From Actinocorallia populi (lineage in GTDB: Bacteria; Actinomycetota; Actinomycetes; Streptosporangiales; Streptosporangiaceae): a DNA stretch of 64,000 nt. Both the position numbers and the translations under genes were made by a program. The notes under the pieces were generated by a model. It worked only from the letters and a program-made list of their open reading frames with translations. It searched no databases and was not told the origin of the DNA. Where the stretch lies: assembly GCF_002995495.1 (NCBI RefSeq), contig NZ_PVZV01000005.1, positions 124,001 through 188,000 of the forward strand, given 5' to 3'. Shown piece by piece: positions 39,932-48,600 of the stretch; position 1 is the first letter of the stretch, and each line of letters begins with the position of its first letter.

Positions 39932-40810
39932 ATGACGCCCGTCATCCCCGGTTTCGACTACCAGCGCGTCCCCGTCGCCGAGGGCGTTTTCCTGCACGCC
40001 GCGGTCGCCGGGTCGGGCCCGGCGGTCGTGCTGCTGCACGGCTTCCCCCAGACCCACCTGATGTGGCGGCACGTCGCCGCCGACCTCGCGGCCGACCACA
40101 CCGTGGTCTGCCCGGACCTGCGCGGCTACGGCGCCAGCGACAAACCCGCCGAGACCGACGGGACGACCTACTCCAAGCGCACCATGGCCGCCGACGTCGC
40201 GGCCCTGGCCCGCGCCCTGGGCCATGACCGCTTCGCCCTGGCCGGACACGACAGGGGCGCCCTCGTCGCCTTGCGCGCCGCCCTCGACCACCCCGAGTCG
40301 ATCACCCACCTCTCCTGTCTGGACGTCCTGCCCACCCTGGACATGTGGGACGTCATGCACGGCGCCACCGCCGCCGTGGGCTTCCACCTCTACCTGATGG
40401 CCCAGCCGCCCGGCCTCCCCGAACAGATGATCGCATCCTGCCCCGATCTCTTCTTCGGCCACTTCCTCGACCTGTGGACGACCGACCCTGCGGCCATCCC
40501 CGCCGACGTCCGCGCCGCCTACCTGGACGCCTGCCGCGCCGCGGTCCCCTCGATCGTCGCCGACTACCGGGCCTCCGCCGGCATCGACGTCGCCCACGAC
40601 CAGGCCGACCGCGCCGCGGGGAACCGCCTGCGCATGCCCGTCACCGTCCTCCAGCAGGACTGGGGCGCCGCCCTCGGCTACGACGCCGCGGCCGTGTGGG
40701 GCGCCTGGGCCCCCGACCTGCGGCACCTCACCGTCACCAGCGGCCACTTCATGGCCGAGGAGGCCCCCGCCGACGTCACCGAGGCGCTCCGCGAGCTCCT
40801 CACCCGCTGA
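39932..40810 (+). CDS. Alpha/beta hydrolase, haloacetate-dehalogenase/epoxide-hydrolase-like
   Basis: A 292-residue cytoplasmic hydrolase. The oxyanion-hole motif LLHGFPQTHLMW (about residues 33-44), the DLRGYGASDKP segment (about 65-75) and the nucleophile elbow LAGHDRGALVA (about 106-116) with Asp instead of Ser are typical of dehalogenases and epoxide hydrolases. The catalytic His is in TSGHFMAEEAP near the end. The reaction (C-halogen or epoxide hydrolysis) is inferred from the Asp nucleophile. It starts at ATG 39932, divergent from the BTAD regulator. Confidence 0.85.
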   Translation: MTPVIPGFDYQRVPVAEGVFLHAAVAGSGPAVVLLHGFPQTHLMWRHVAADLAADHTVVCPDLRGYGASDKPAETDGTTYSKRTMAADVAALARALGHDRFALAGHDRGALVALRAALDHPESITHLSCLDVLPTLDMWDVMHGATAAVGFHLYLMAQPPGLPEQMIASCPDLFFGHFLDLWTTDPAAIPADVRAAYLDACRAAVPSIVADYRASAGIDVAHDQADRAAGNRLRMPVTVLQQDWGAALGYDAAAVWGAWAPDLRHLTVTSGHFMAEEAPADVTEALRELLTR

Positions 40811-40940
40811 GGCCCGGAACCCGGCGGGAAATGTCACAGGGCCGTGCCGCAGTGGCCGCGTACACGACGGTGCAGGCCGAGCGGGGAAGAGGGCATGACG
40901 GGGACGACGAGGAGCACCGGCCGTACGGGGGCGTCGGGCG

Positions 40941-41219
40941 GTGCCTGAACCGGAGGTGTTCGAGGTGGCCCTGTTCCGCTGGCAGGGCGAGGACGCCTGG
41001 GTGTTCGCCCCCGTCCCCGCGGAGCACGCGCCGGACGGCGCGGGCCCCTTCGGCAGGGTCCCGGTGATCGCCACGGTGGACGGCCGCACCTGGCGGACCA
41101 GCGTCTGGCGCGGCAAGACGGGCACCTGGGCGTTGGCGGTCCCCGCCCGTATCCGCGCGGGCAAGGACGACGGCGACACCGTCAGCGTCGCCGTGGAGGT
41201 CGACCACACCCGCCTGTGA
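40941..41219 (+). CDS. DUF1905 domain protein
   Basis: A 92-residue protein with the DUF1905 pattern: FRWQGEDAWVFAPVPAEHA, FGRVPVIATVDGRTWRTSVW and the terminal AGKDDGDTVSVAVE. It is probably a small beta-barrel of unknown function. The start is GTG at 40941. It stands alone between the hydrolase and Nudix genes on the same strand. Confidence 0.8.
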   Translation: MPEPEVFEVALFRWQGEDAWVFAPVPAEHAPDGAGPFGRVPVIATVDGRTWRTSVWRGKTGTWALAVPARIRAGKDDGDTVSVAVEVDHTRL

Positions 41220-41378
41220 TCCCCGCGCTCCGGCCTGCCGAGGCCAGGCCGTGGCGGCCTGGCCCGGGCCACCGGGTCGGGCCGGTCGCCGGAGCCGCGG
41301 AGCCGTCGTGATCGTCCCGTGACCGGCGGGGATCACCATGGCCCTGGCACGTCGCGGAACTCGAAACGGGGTGGGGAA

Positions 41379-41801
41379 ATGGGCAAACTCTGGCCGGTTT
41401 CTGTGAAAGGGGTGGTTCTCGACGCGAAGGGGCGAGTTCTACTGCTGCGGAACGAGCGCCGGGAATGGGAGTTGCCGGGAGGCAGACTGGAGGACGCGGA
41501 GACCCCGGAGGAGTGCGTCGTCCGGGAGATCTCCGAGGAGTCCGGCTGGACGGCCGAGGCGGGCCCGTTGCTGGACGTATGGGTGTACGAGCCGCTGCCC
41601 GGCGCCAAGGTGCTCATCGTGACCTACGGGTGCCGCCTGCCGGAGGCCGCCGCCGCTCCGAGGCTGAGCCACGAACACGCGGAGATCGGCCTCTTCGAGG
41701 CGGAGGAGATCGAGGATCTCGTCATGCCGGAGGGATACAAGGAGTCCATCCGAGCCTGGTACCGCCGGGAGGCGCGGCCGTCCGGTCCCACACCCGGGTA
41801 G
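41379..41801 (+). CDS. Nudix hydrolase
   Basis: A 140-residue enzyme with a complete Nudix box, GGRLEDAETPEECVVREISE followed by ESG (about residues 35-57), including the metal-binding REISEE Glu residues. Nudix enzymes hydrolyse nucleoside diphosphates linked to another group; the substrate is not predictable. ATG 41379 follows GGGG. It is a free-standing cytoplasmic protein. Confidence 0.92.
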   Translation: MGKLWPVSVKGVVLDAKGRVLLLRNERREWELPGGRLEDAETPEECVVREISEESGWTAEAGPLLDVWVYEPLPGAKVLIVTYGCRLPEAAAAPRLSHEHAEIGLFEAEEIEDLVMPEGYKESIRAWYRREARPSGPTPG

Positions 41802-42182
41802 CGGCCCGCGCTGCCGGGACGGGGTCTCTCGCCGGTCCTGCCGAGAGCGCATCGATACAGGACCTGCTGGTTTCGGGAGCCGGTCCGTACGGGATGCCGG
41901 GCGTGCGTCGGGGCGGTTTCCCGGTTTCTGGGAGCCGGTCCGCGTGCGAGTCTGCCGGGGACGCGTACCGGACGGGCCTCTCCTGGTCTTCGAGAGCCGA
42001 CCCGAGCGCCGCCGGGACGGGCTTCTCCGGCGGCCGGTTCGAGCGCGGACCTGCCGGGTTTTTCGGTTTGACGGTCGGCGGAACCGGCCGCCATGATCGT
42101 CGGCGTTCATCCGGAGGATCCGAGGGACCTGGCCCTGCGACGGTCCGGCGTCCGCCGATGCCAGGAGCGATGAGGAGTCGAC
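41802..42182. repeat. Gene-free stretch with degenerate approx. 57-base repeats
   Basis: No gene is supported here. Three related units are seen, starting CTGGTTTCGGGAGCCGGTCC (41866), CCGGTTTCTGGGAGCCGGTC (41921) and CCTGGTCTTCGAGAGCCGAC (41982), spaced about 55-61 bases apart. The array decays towards 42060. The last 100 bases are ordinary promoter space for the acetyltransferase gene. Confidence 0.5.
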
Positions 42183-42818
42183 GTGATGCGTTCCCCGTTC
42201 GGTGCGCCCGTGCTCGAAGGCTCGCTGGTCAGGCTCGAGCCGCTGGCCAGGGGGCACGCGGAGGACCTGGCCGTGGCCGCGGAGGAGGATCGCGGCGGCT
42301 ACGGGTTCACGCCCGTGCCCCGCGCCGGTGGGATCGAGGACTACCTGGAGGCGCATTTCGCGCGGGCCGCGCAGGGGGTCGTCCCGTTCGCGCAGGTCCG
42401 GCGGTCCGACGGGCGGGCGGTGGGCTGCACGGCGTACCTGGAGCCGCGCTACCGGTCGGGGCGGGACGGGCTCTTCGCCGTCGAGATCGGGTACACGTGG
42501 CTGGGCGCGTCCGCGCAGGGCACGGGGATCAACGCCGAGGCGAAGTTCCTGCTGCTGCGCCATGCCTTCGAGGTGCTCCGGGTGGCGCGGGTCGACATCA
42601 AGACCGACGCCCGCAACGAGCGGTCGCGGCGGGCCATCGAGGCGCTCGGAGCCTGTTTCGAGGGCGTCCTGCGGAACTGGTCGATATCGTGGGCGCCGGG
42701 GGAGGACGGCCTTCTGCGGGACTCGGCGATGTACTCCGTGGTCGACTCGGAGTGGGACGGGGTCAAGGAGCGGCTGATCGGACGGCTCGCGAGGTACACG
42801 GTCGCGAACCGGGCCTGA
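42183..42818 (+). CDS. GNAT family N-acetyltransferase (RimJ/RimL-like)
   Basis: A 211-residue enzyme with the RimJ/RimL type layout: [20 protein letters not shown] at the start, [20 protein letters not shown] (about residues 99-118) with the Q-x-x-G-type acetyl-CoA loop, and the [18 protein letters not shown] helix (about 140-157). It probably transfers an acetyl group to an amine or protein N-terminus. The start is either GTG 42183 or ATG 42186; GAGGAG is upstream of both. Confidence 0.85.
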   Translation: MMRSPFGAPVLEGSLVRLEPLARGHAEDLAVAAEEDRGGYGFTPVPRAGGIEDYLEAHFARAAQGVVPFAQVRRSDGRAVGCTAYLEPRYRSGRDGLFAVEIGYTWLGASAQGTGINAEAKFLLLRHAFEVLRVARVDIKTDARNERSRRAIEALGACFEGVLRNWSISWAPGEDGLLRDSAMYSVVDSEWDGVKERLIGRLARYTVANRA

Positions 42819-42871
42819 CGGGACGAACAGCCCTGCCGTACGGGACAGCGCGGAAAGTATCGTCTGCCGCC

Positions 42872-43639
42872 ATGACCTTCCCCGGTACGACCCGTCCGCC
42901 GCTGCGCTGGTACCACGCGGAGACCGAGCTGGACGACTTCGCGATCGTCACCTACCGCGTGGCCTCCTCCGCCCTCGCCGCGTGCCTGCCGGACGGGTTC
43001 GCCCCGCGCGAGGTCGCCTTCGACGACGGTACGACGGGCGCGCTCGTCTCGGCCGTCGCGTTCGCCGACCGCGACTTCCACTTCCGCTTCTGCCCGCCGG
43101 TCGCGATCTCCTGCGGCCAGATCAACTACCGCGCCTACGTCACCGCGCACGGCAGGCCCGGTGTCTGGTTCTTCGCCACGGGCCTCGACCATCGCGTGGT
43201 GGGCCTGCCGAGGCTGCTGTGGGGCATGCCCTGGCGGCGCAGCCGCATCACGATCGACGCCGGCTGGAGCGACGGCGCAGCGCGGTGGCGGCTGACCACG
43301 TCCGACGAGTCGGGCACCGGTGGTTGCGACGCGGCCGAGACGGGCCCCGCCCCCGACCGGCTCGACGGCTTCCCCGACCGCAACGCGTGGCTGGACTTCC
43401 TCACCCACCCCACGTCGGGCTGGTACCGGCGCCCCGACGGCCGCGTCGGGGAGTACAGCATCTGGCACCCGCCGATGCGGCCGCGCCTGCTCAAGGCCGG
43501 ATCCGCACGCTTCCCCCTCTTCGAACGCCTCGGCCTGATCGATTCCGGCACGGCTCCGCACTCGGTGCTCGCCCAGCGGACGCTCCACTTCGACATCCAC
43601 ACCCCACCGCGCCGCTACGTGAGAGGAACGCGGCCTTAG
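42872..43639 (+). CDS. DUF2071 family protein
   Basis: A 255-residue protein that looks like the acetoacetate-decarboxylase-like DUF2071 family: an N-terminal YRVASSALAACLPDGFAPRE segment, INYRAYVTAHGRPGVWFFAT, the GLPRLLWGMPWRRSRI motif and the C-terminal HFDIHTPP. The family function is unknown. ATG 42872 follows the acetyltransferase stop by 53 bases. No catalytic Lys is confidently seen. Confidence 0.75.
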   Translation: MTFPGTTRPPLRWYHAETELDDFAIVTYRVASSALAACLPDGFAPREVAFDDGTTGALVSAVAFADRDFHFRFCPPVAISCGQINYRAYVTAHGRPGVWFFATGLDHRVVGLPRLLWGMPWRRSRITIDAGWSDGAARWRLTTSDESGTGGCDAAETGPAPDRLDGFPDRNAWLDFLTHPTSGWYRRPDGRVGEYSIWHPPMRPRLLKAGSARFPLFERLGLIDSGTAPHSVLAQRTLHFDIHTPPRRYVRGTRP

Positions 43640-43975
43640 TGCTGCAACGGCAGGTCACTCAGGCTGAATCACCGATCAGTGGTGATACCGGCCGGTATCT
43701 GAGTTTCGATGCCGCGCTCGGGTGGGTGGCGGTTTCATAAACGATCCTGTCGTAGCCGTAGGAGAACGGTCCGGCCCGCGGGCATACGGGATCGTGCGCG
43801 GAGGGGCCGTGCGGCGTACGGATCCGTGCGGCGTACGGACCCTGCGGCGTCGGGTCTGACGCCGTATCAGGCCACCGGAAGGCCGGTGATTTCACCGATG
43901 CGCGCGGGAGGCGCGCGTCGGATCGTCTCTCGTACGCGGGTGGGAGCGGCCCTCCGCGTACGAGAGGAGCACATG
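43640..43975. promoter_or_regulatory. Gene-free stretch with palindromes and an RBS-covering hairpin
   Basis: There is no gene here, but several symmetric elements are: the 16-base palindrome GATACCGGCCGGTATC (43684-43699), a 17-base direct repeat of the CCGTGCGGCGTACGGA type at about 43807-43841, and a perfect 13-base inverted repeat, CTCTCGTACGCGG (43927-43939) with CCGCGTACGAGAG (43954-43966). The last arm ends in the ribosome site of the next gene, so it may regulate its translation. Confidence 0.6.
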
Positions 43976-45334
43976 ATGATCTTTTCGTCCCGGCCGTTCC
44001 GGTTCCTGCTGGGCGGGGCCGTCGTGGCCGCCGCGGCGGTGACGGGTGGCGGCGTCGCGGCGGAGGCTCCGGGAACGGCGCCGGTCGTGGAAGGCCCGAT
44101 CCCCGGGACGCTACCCGGCGACCCCAAGGCCCCGGACATCGCGGAAACCTATCCGTGGATGTCAACGGACGTGGCTTCCAAGGGGTACGTGGAGCAGGAG
44201 TTCTACCTCTCCGGTGAAGCGGACGCCTACAGCACGACCGGCGAACTCATCGACTCCGACGTTCCGTACCGGACCCGCGTCATCGTGCGCAGGCCCGCAC
44301 GTCCGGCGAAGTTCAACGGCACGGTGCTGACGGAGTGGCAGAACGTCACCGCCGGGTACGACCTGGACGCGCTGTGGACGCCCGAGCAGATCACCCGCGC
44401 CGGATATGCATGGGTCGGAGTGTCCGCCCAACGCGTCGGCGTCGACCACCTGCGCGGCTGGAGCCCCGCGCGTTACGGCGGCCTCGACGTCACCGGAGGC
44501 GGCCGTTTCACCACCGACCAGCTCTCCTACGAGGTCTTCGCGCAGGCCGCCAAGGCGATACGCGACTCCCGGGGCACCGTACTGGGCGGTCTGAAGGCCA
44601 GAAAAGTGCTCGCCATCGGCGCCTCGCAGTCCGCGGCGCGCATGACCGTCTACTACGACGCCGTCCTGCCCAAGACCGGCGCGGTCTTCGACGCTTTCGC
44701 CAACATCGTCGGCCCCGCGCCCGCAAGGAAGGGCGCCGAACCGGTGTTCCAGGTGCTGTCCGAGACCGACGTGCGCACCCCCGCCCGCCGTCCCGACGAC
44801 GACGTCTTCCGCCGCTGGGAGGTCGCGGGCACCGCCCACTCCGGCTGGCACGGCCAGAACTACCGCGCGCCGATCCTCGAACGAGACCTGGGCGCGGCAC
44901 CGGCCTATGAGTGCGCCCGTCCGCCGTTCAGCCGCATCCCGCTGCACCACGTGATCGCCGCCTCCTACGACCATCTGGTCCGCTGGACGAACGGTGCCCG
45001 GCCGCCGTCCGCGCCTCCGCTGGAGTTCAACGCGGACGGCACCAAGGCCCGCGACGGGCTCGGCCTGGCCCGAGGCGGCATCCGGCTGTCCCAGATGGAG
45101 GCGCCGATCGCCCTCAACACCGGCGACAACTCGGGTGAGACCTTCTGCGTGCTGTTCGGCACCCACATCCCGTTCGAGAAGTCCCGGCTCGACGAGCTCC
45201 ACCCCACCCACGGACGTTATGTCGCCGCAGTCGTCAAGGCCGACAAGGACAATGTCCGCGCCGGTTACCTGCTCCCCGCCGACGCCCGCCAGAACCTCCG
45301 GGACGCCGCCGCGTCCGACGTCGGCAAGCGCTGA
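43976..45334 (+). CDS. Secreted alpha/beta hydrolase domain protein
   Basis: A 452-residue protein with a signal peptide (hydrophobic FLLGGAVVAAAAVTGGGVAA, about residues 10-29). The mature part has the motif VLTEWQNVTAGYDLDALWTP, the nucleophile elbow LAIGASQSAARMTV (about 212-225) with Ser, and further FGTHIPF near the C-terminus. It is likely a lipase- or esterase-like enzyme, substrate unknown. The ATG at 43976 gives six bases from GGAG; an ATG at 43973 is only three. A stem-loop covers its ribosome site. A second secreted hydrolase follows by 43 bases. Confidence 0.75.
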   Translation: MIFSSRPFRFLLGGAVVAAAAVTGGGVAAEAPGTAPVVEGPIPGTLPGDPKAPDIAETYPWMSTDVASKGYVEQEFYLSGEADAYSTTGELIDSDVPYRTRVIVRRPARPAKFNGTVLTEWQNVTAGYDLDALWTPEQITRAGYAWVGVSAQRVGVDHLRGWSPARYGGLDVTGGGRFTTDQLSYEVFAQAAKAIRDSRGTVLGGLKARKVLAIGASQSAARMTVYYDAVLPKTGAVFDAFANIVGPAPARKGAEPVFQVLSETDVRTPARRPDDDVFRRWEVAGTAHSGWHGQNYRAPILERDLGAAPAYECARPPFSRIPLHHVIAASYDHLVRWTNGARPPSAPPLEFNADGTKARDGLGLARGGIRLSQMEAPIALNTGDNSGETFCVLFGTHIPFEKSRLDELHPTHGRYVAAVVKADKDNVRAGYLLPADARQNLRDAAASDVGKR

Positions 45335-45377
45335 ACCTCCGCGAACCCCGTCCCGCCGATTCGAGGAGATCCCGCCC

Positions 45378-46199
45378 GTGAAACTCAGACGTCTGTTCAC
45401 CGTCGTAGCGGCCCTCGCGCTGCTCCAGCTCTCGGCCGCCCCCGCCCAGGCCCTCCCCGGCGGCTCCGGCCCCTACCCGGCCGACTACGAGACGACGTTC
45501 CGGCTCCCCGGCCACACGATCTACCGGCCGCAGAACATCCCGTCCGGGGTGAAGCTGCCGATCGTCGCCTGGGGCAACGGCGCCTGCCGCGCCGACGGAA
45601 CCTGGTTCGAGAACATCCTCAAGGAGTTCGCCTCCCACGGCTTCCTGGTCATCGCCAACGGCCGCCCCGGCGGCTTCGGCTCGACCGACGCCGGCATGCT
45701 CATCGACGCCATCGACTGGGCCGTCGCCGAGAACACCCGGTTCGGCAGCAGGTACCGCGGCAAGATCGACACATCCGAGGTCGCCGTGATGGGCCAGTCC
45801 TGTGGCGGTCTGGAGGCCTACGAGGCGTCCGCCGACCCGCGCGTCACCACCACGGGCGTTTTTAACAGCGGCATGCTCGACGACTCCGACAACTGGCGGC
45901 TCGCCCGCCTCCACGCACCCGTCGCCTACTTCGTCGGCGGCCCCGAGGACATCGCCTACCCCAACGCCATGGACGACTGGGACCGCCTCCCCGCCGGTCT
46001 CCCCGCGTTCATGGGCAACCTCGACGTCGGCCACATGGCCACCTACAGCGAGCCCAACGGCGGCGAGTTCGGCCGCGTCGGCTCCGCCTGGCTCACATGG
46101 CAGCTCAAGGGGGACACCGCCGCCAAGCAGCTGTTCGTCGGCTCGAACTGCGGTCTGTGCGGCACCGACTGGGACGTCCGGCAGAAGAACCTGACCTGA
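45378..46199 (+). CDS. Secreted alpha/beta hydrolase (dienelactone/chlorophyllase-like)
   Basis: A 273-residue protein with a signal peptide (MKLRRLFTVVAALALLQLSA) and cleavage near AQA. The mature part has the oxyanion region PIVAWGNGACRADG, FASHGFLVIANGRPG, the nucleophile elbow VMGQSCGGLEAYEAS (about residues 137-151) and a late LDVGHMATYSE with the probable catalytic His. It is in an operon with the preceding secreted hydrolase. A strong terminator hairpin follows at 46211-46236. Confidence 0.82.
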   Translation: MKLRRLFTVVAALALLQLSAAPAQALPGGSGPYPADYETTFRLPGHTIYRPQNIPSGVKLPIVAWGNGACRADGTWFENILKEFASHGFLVIANGRPGGFGSTDAGMLIDAIDWAVAENTRFGSRYRGKIDTSEVAVMGQSCGGLEAYEASADPRVTTTGVFNSGMLDDSDNWRLARLHAPVAYFVGGPEDIAYPNAMDDWDRLPAGLPAFMGNLDVGHMATYSEPNGGEFGRVGSAWLTWQLKGDTAAKQLFVGSNCGLCGTDWDVRQKNLT

Positions 46200-46210
46200 C
46201 CTCCTCCACC

Positions 46211-46236
46211 AGGCCGCCCTCCACGGAGGGCGGCCT
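46211..46236. terminator. Rho-independent-like terminator
   Basis: AGGCCGCCCTCC (46211-46222) and GGAGGGCGGCCT (46225-46236) form a perfect 12-base stem with a two-base loop, followed by a T/C-rich tail. It lies between the convergent secreted hydrolase and PQQ-like propeller genes. Confidence 0.8.
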
Positions 46237-46248
46237 CTTCTTCCCCGC

Positions 46249-47565
46249 TCAGAAGGCGAACGCCTGCGCTTCTGAGCGGTCCTGCAGGACGAAGAGCACC
46301 CGGTCCGAGGTGGTGTGAAGGATGGGGGAGCCCGTTCCCGAAGCCGAATAGGGCACGGTGACCTCTCGGTTCACGGTGCCGGAACGGGCGTCGAGGGCGG
46401 CGAGCGTGGTCGGAGCGGCGAAGCCGGAGCCGTAGGTGGCGAAGAGCGTGGAACCGGCGAGGTGGGCGCTGCGGAGCGGCCCGTCGAAAGTGGAGGACCA
46501 TAGAAGTTCGCCGTCCAACGCATAAGTACGGACGGCGGATTTGCCGTCCGCGACGTGGATTCGGCCAGCACCGAAGAGCACCAGGGCGTTCTCCTGGGGA
46601 GGAACGGGGACCGTGCCCGTGCGTGTGCCGTCGCGCGGGTCGAGAACGAGGAGTTCGCGCTTCTCGGAGGCTTTCCACTGGAGTACCAGAGGGGCGGCGG
46701 AAAGAACGGTGATCTGCCCGGCCTTCTGCTCGGCCGCCCAAAGGGTTTTGCCCTGGAGGTCGGCCGCGACGAGGCGGACGGAGCCGTCCTTGCAGGAAGC
46801 GGCCGCGACGAACCGGCCATCACCGACTCGTACGGGGGAACGGGAGTCGAACGTGCATCCCGCGGGAGGACGCGGAGCCCGGCGAGGCTTGCCCGTCTGC
46901 AGGTCGATGACCCTCAGCCCGGCACGGGTCGGCCGGACGGCGATCCCCGACCCGGTCTCCCAGCCGGGTTCGCGGTCAGGCACATCCGTCTTCGCCGCCC
47001 ACAGCGACCGCCCCGTGCTCAGATCGAGCGCCGTCAGCCGGTCGCAGCCCTTTTCGCCGGACGAGAAGGAGACGAGCCCCACCCCTTCGTCCGTGTTCCG
47101 GCTCGCCTCGCACACGGAGAGCTTGCGGGACCAACGCGGTCGTCCGTCTCGCACCCCGTACGAGGCCACCCCGTTCGCACGCACCCGTACGAACGCGTCG
47201 GCGGTCGTCCAGAACCCCTTCGGCTCGTGGCCGCCCGACTCGTCCGCGGGCAGCGTCCACGCCGTCTCCAGGACTTCGCCCCGCAGCATCGCGTAAGCGC
47301 CGTACCCGACGGCTTCCCCCAGCAGGAGCGCCACGACGAACATCCCCGCGAAGCGCCCCAGCCGCCGGAACCCGGGCCATCTCATCCGGAGCTGCCGGGG
47401 GAACGCGAGCCTCCGCAGCAGGAAGGCACCCGCCGTCCCCAGCAGGAACCACAGGCCGAGGAAGAAGAGCCACCCTCCGCTGCCTCCCCGCTGGACCGCC
47501 AGGATCCCGCCTCCGGCGCAGGCGGCCCCCACCCCCACCGCGAACCCCGCCACGAGCGCTTTCAT
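46249..47565 (-). CDS. Membrane-anchored PQQ-like beta-propeller protein (paralogue of 32959-34308)
   Basis: A 438-residue protein with an N-terminal membrane region (helices at about 2-20, 32-50 and 72-90) and a PQQ-like propeller with DLSTGRSLWAAKT, DLQTGKPRRAPRP, DLQGKTLWAAEQ and ALDGELLWSSTFD repeats. It shares the ETGSGIA, PPAGCTF and FWTTADAFVRVR-type segments with the protein at 32959-34308. No catalytic residues are seen. Both are probably extracytoplasmic scaffold or binding proteins. ATG 47565. It is monocistronic. Confidence 0.75.
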   Translation of the reverse strand: MKALVAGFAVGVGAACAGGGILAVQRGGSGGWLFFLGLWFLLGTAGAFLLRRLAFPRQLRMRWPGFRRLGRFAGMFVVALLLGEAVGYGAYAMLRGEVLETAWTLPADESGGHEPKGFWTTADAFVRVRANGVASYGVRDGRPRWSRKLSVCEASRNTDEGVGLVSFSSGEKGCDRLTALDLSTGRSLWAAKTDVPDREPGWETGSGIAVRPTRAGLRVIDLQTGKPRRAPRPPAGCTFDSRSPVRVGDGRFVAAASCKDGSVRLVAADLQGKTLWAAEQKAGQITVLSAAPLVLQWKASEKRELLVLDPRDGTRTGTVPVPPQENALVLFGAGRIHVADGKSAVRTYALDGELLWSSTFDGPLRSAHLAGSTLFATYGSGFAAPTTLAALDARSGTVNREVTVPYSASGTGSPILHTTSDRVLFVLQDRSEAQAFAF

Positions 47566-47762
47566 AACGAACAACGCTATATCCCCAGGAAAACCGAAGA
47601 TCCCTTCCGTCTCACCGCTGACAAGAGCGGTCGTCCGCCGGTGCCCCGATGGCGGCCGCGGTCCGGCGGTGCGTCGCGATCCGTTGCCGGAGGGCACGCT
47701 CGGTCCCGTGTACACGAGACCCGTCCCGGGGGTTCCGTCTTTGCGGCGTGCGAAGCCGAGTT

Positions 47763-47808
47763 TGTCAGCCTGGGCTGACAAAACGGGCCGTGTCAGTTTA
47801 AGCTGACG
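47763..47808 (+). promoter_or_regulatory. Twin operators before the HTH/Clp-N gene pair
   Basis: Two copies of TGTCAG-6-CTGAC: TGTCAG (47763-47768) with CTGACA (47775-47780), and TGTCAG (47791-47796) with CTGACG (47803-47808), 28 bases apart. The first copy extends to a perfect ten-base inverted repeat. They immediately precede the HTH gene start at 47811, so the HTH protein probably represses its own operon. Confidence 0.8.
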
Positions 47809-47810
47809 GC

Positions 47811-48041
47811 ATGGCTTCGATGACGGAACTCGCGGTGGCCGTGGACAGTCCCGATCCCGCCACGGGACTGGCGGCGGTCGCCGCCCTGCGCCGCCTCGCG
47901 GACGAGCTGGAGGCGCTGCACGTCGCCAACGCGCGTGCCCGGGGCTGGTCCTGGGAGGCCATCGCCTCCGCGCTGGGCGTCCGCCGCCAGTCGGCCCACA
48001 GGAAGCACGCCCGGCGGCTCGCTGAGGAAAGGCAGAAATGA
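47811..48041 (+). CDS. Small helix-turn-helix protein paired with a Clp-N domain protein
   Basis: A 76-residue protein with a C-terminal HTH, GWSWEAIASALGVRRQSAHR (about residues 45-64), of the sigma-factor region 4 type, preceded by a helical LRRLADELEALHVANAR segment. It is too short to be a sigma factor and is a DNA-binding regulator. The next gene, encoding a Clp-N-domain protein, overlaps its stop by four bases (ATGA). The gene follows two TGTCAG dyads directly, so it is probably autoregulated. Confidence 0.8.
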   Translation: MASMTELAVAVDSPDPATGLAAVAALRRLADELEALHVANARARGWSWEAIASALGVRRQSAHRKHARRLAEERQK

Positions 48042-48598
48042 CCGTGTTCTCGCACTGCGCTCCCGACACCCGCCGGACGATCGTCCGCGCCGGCGTCCTG
48101 GCCGACGAGGCCGGAGGCGCCCTGCTCGGCACCGAGCACCTCCTCCTGGCCCTGGCGGAGGACGGCTCCCTGGCCGGGGCGGAGATCTCCCCCGACACGC
48201 TCCGGACCCACCTTCCCCGGTCCCGCAGGGACGACCGCGCGCTTCTGGCCGCGCTCGGCATCGACCTGGACGAGGTCCGCCGCCGGGCCGAGGCCTCGAC
48301 CTTCCGCCGGCTCGACGACCCGTCCCTGTGGAGCCTGCGCCGCTCCCGCCTGCGGCCCCTTCGCGTCACGCTCACCGGCCCCGCCGCCGCACTCGTCCTC
48401 GACGCGCACGCCCGCAAAAGCGTCGAGGTGGCCCGCTGGGCGGCCCGCCGCGCCCGCCGCCCCCTCGTCGGCCGCGAGGACCTCCTCTGGGGGCTCCTCG
48501 CCGACGGCACCAGCCCGTCCGTACGCCTTCTCCGGCGTCTGGACGTCGACCTCTGCGCCCTGTGGGCCGGGCTCCGCGCCCGGCACGAGGCCGCCTGA
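48038..48598 (+). CDS. Clp N-terminal repeat domain protein
   Basis: A 186-residue protein with two Clp-N-type repeats: CAPDTRRTIVRAGVLADEAG with LLGTEHLLLALAEDGS (about residues 7-45), and LTGPAAALVLDAHARKSVEV with LVGREDLLWGLLADGTSP (about 112-169). The Clp-N domain binds adaptors or substrates of Clp ATPases, but there is no ATPase here. The start ATG 48038 overlaps the HTH stop. The two proteins may form a regulator and sensor of protein damage. Confidence 0.8.
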   Translation: MTVFSHCAPDTRRTIVRAGVLADEAGGALLGTEHLLLALAEDGSLAGAEISPDTLRTHLPRSRRDDRALLAALGIDLDEVRRRAEASTFRRLDDPSLWSLRRSRLRPLRVTLTGPAAALVLDAHARKSVEVARWAARRARRPLVGREDLLWGLLADGTSPSVRLLRRLDVDLCALWAGLRARHEAA

Positions 48599-48600
48599 GG

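Noticed and set aside
47811-48041. ECF sigma factor
   Set aside because: Only one HTH in 76 residues is present; region 2 is absent.
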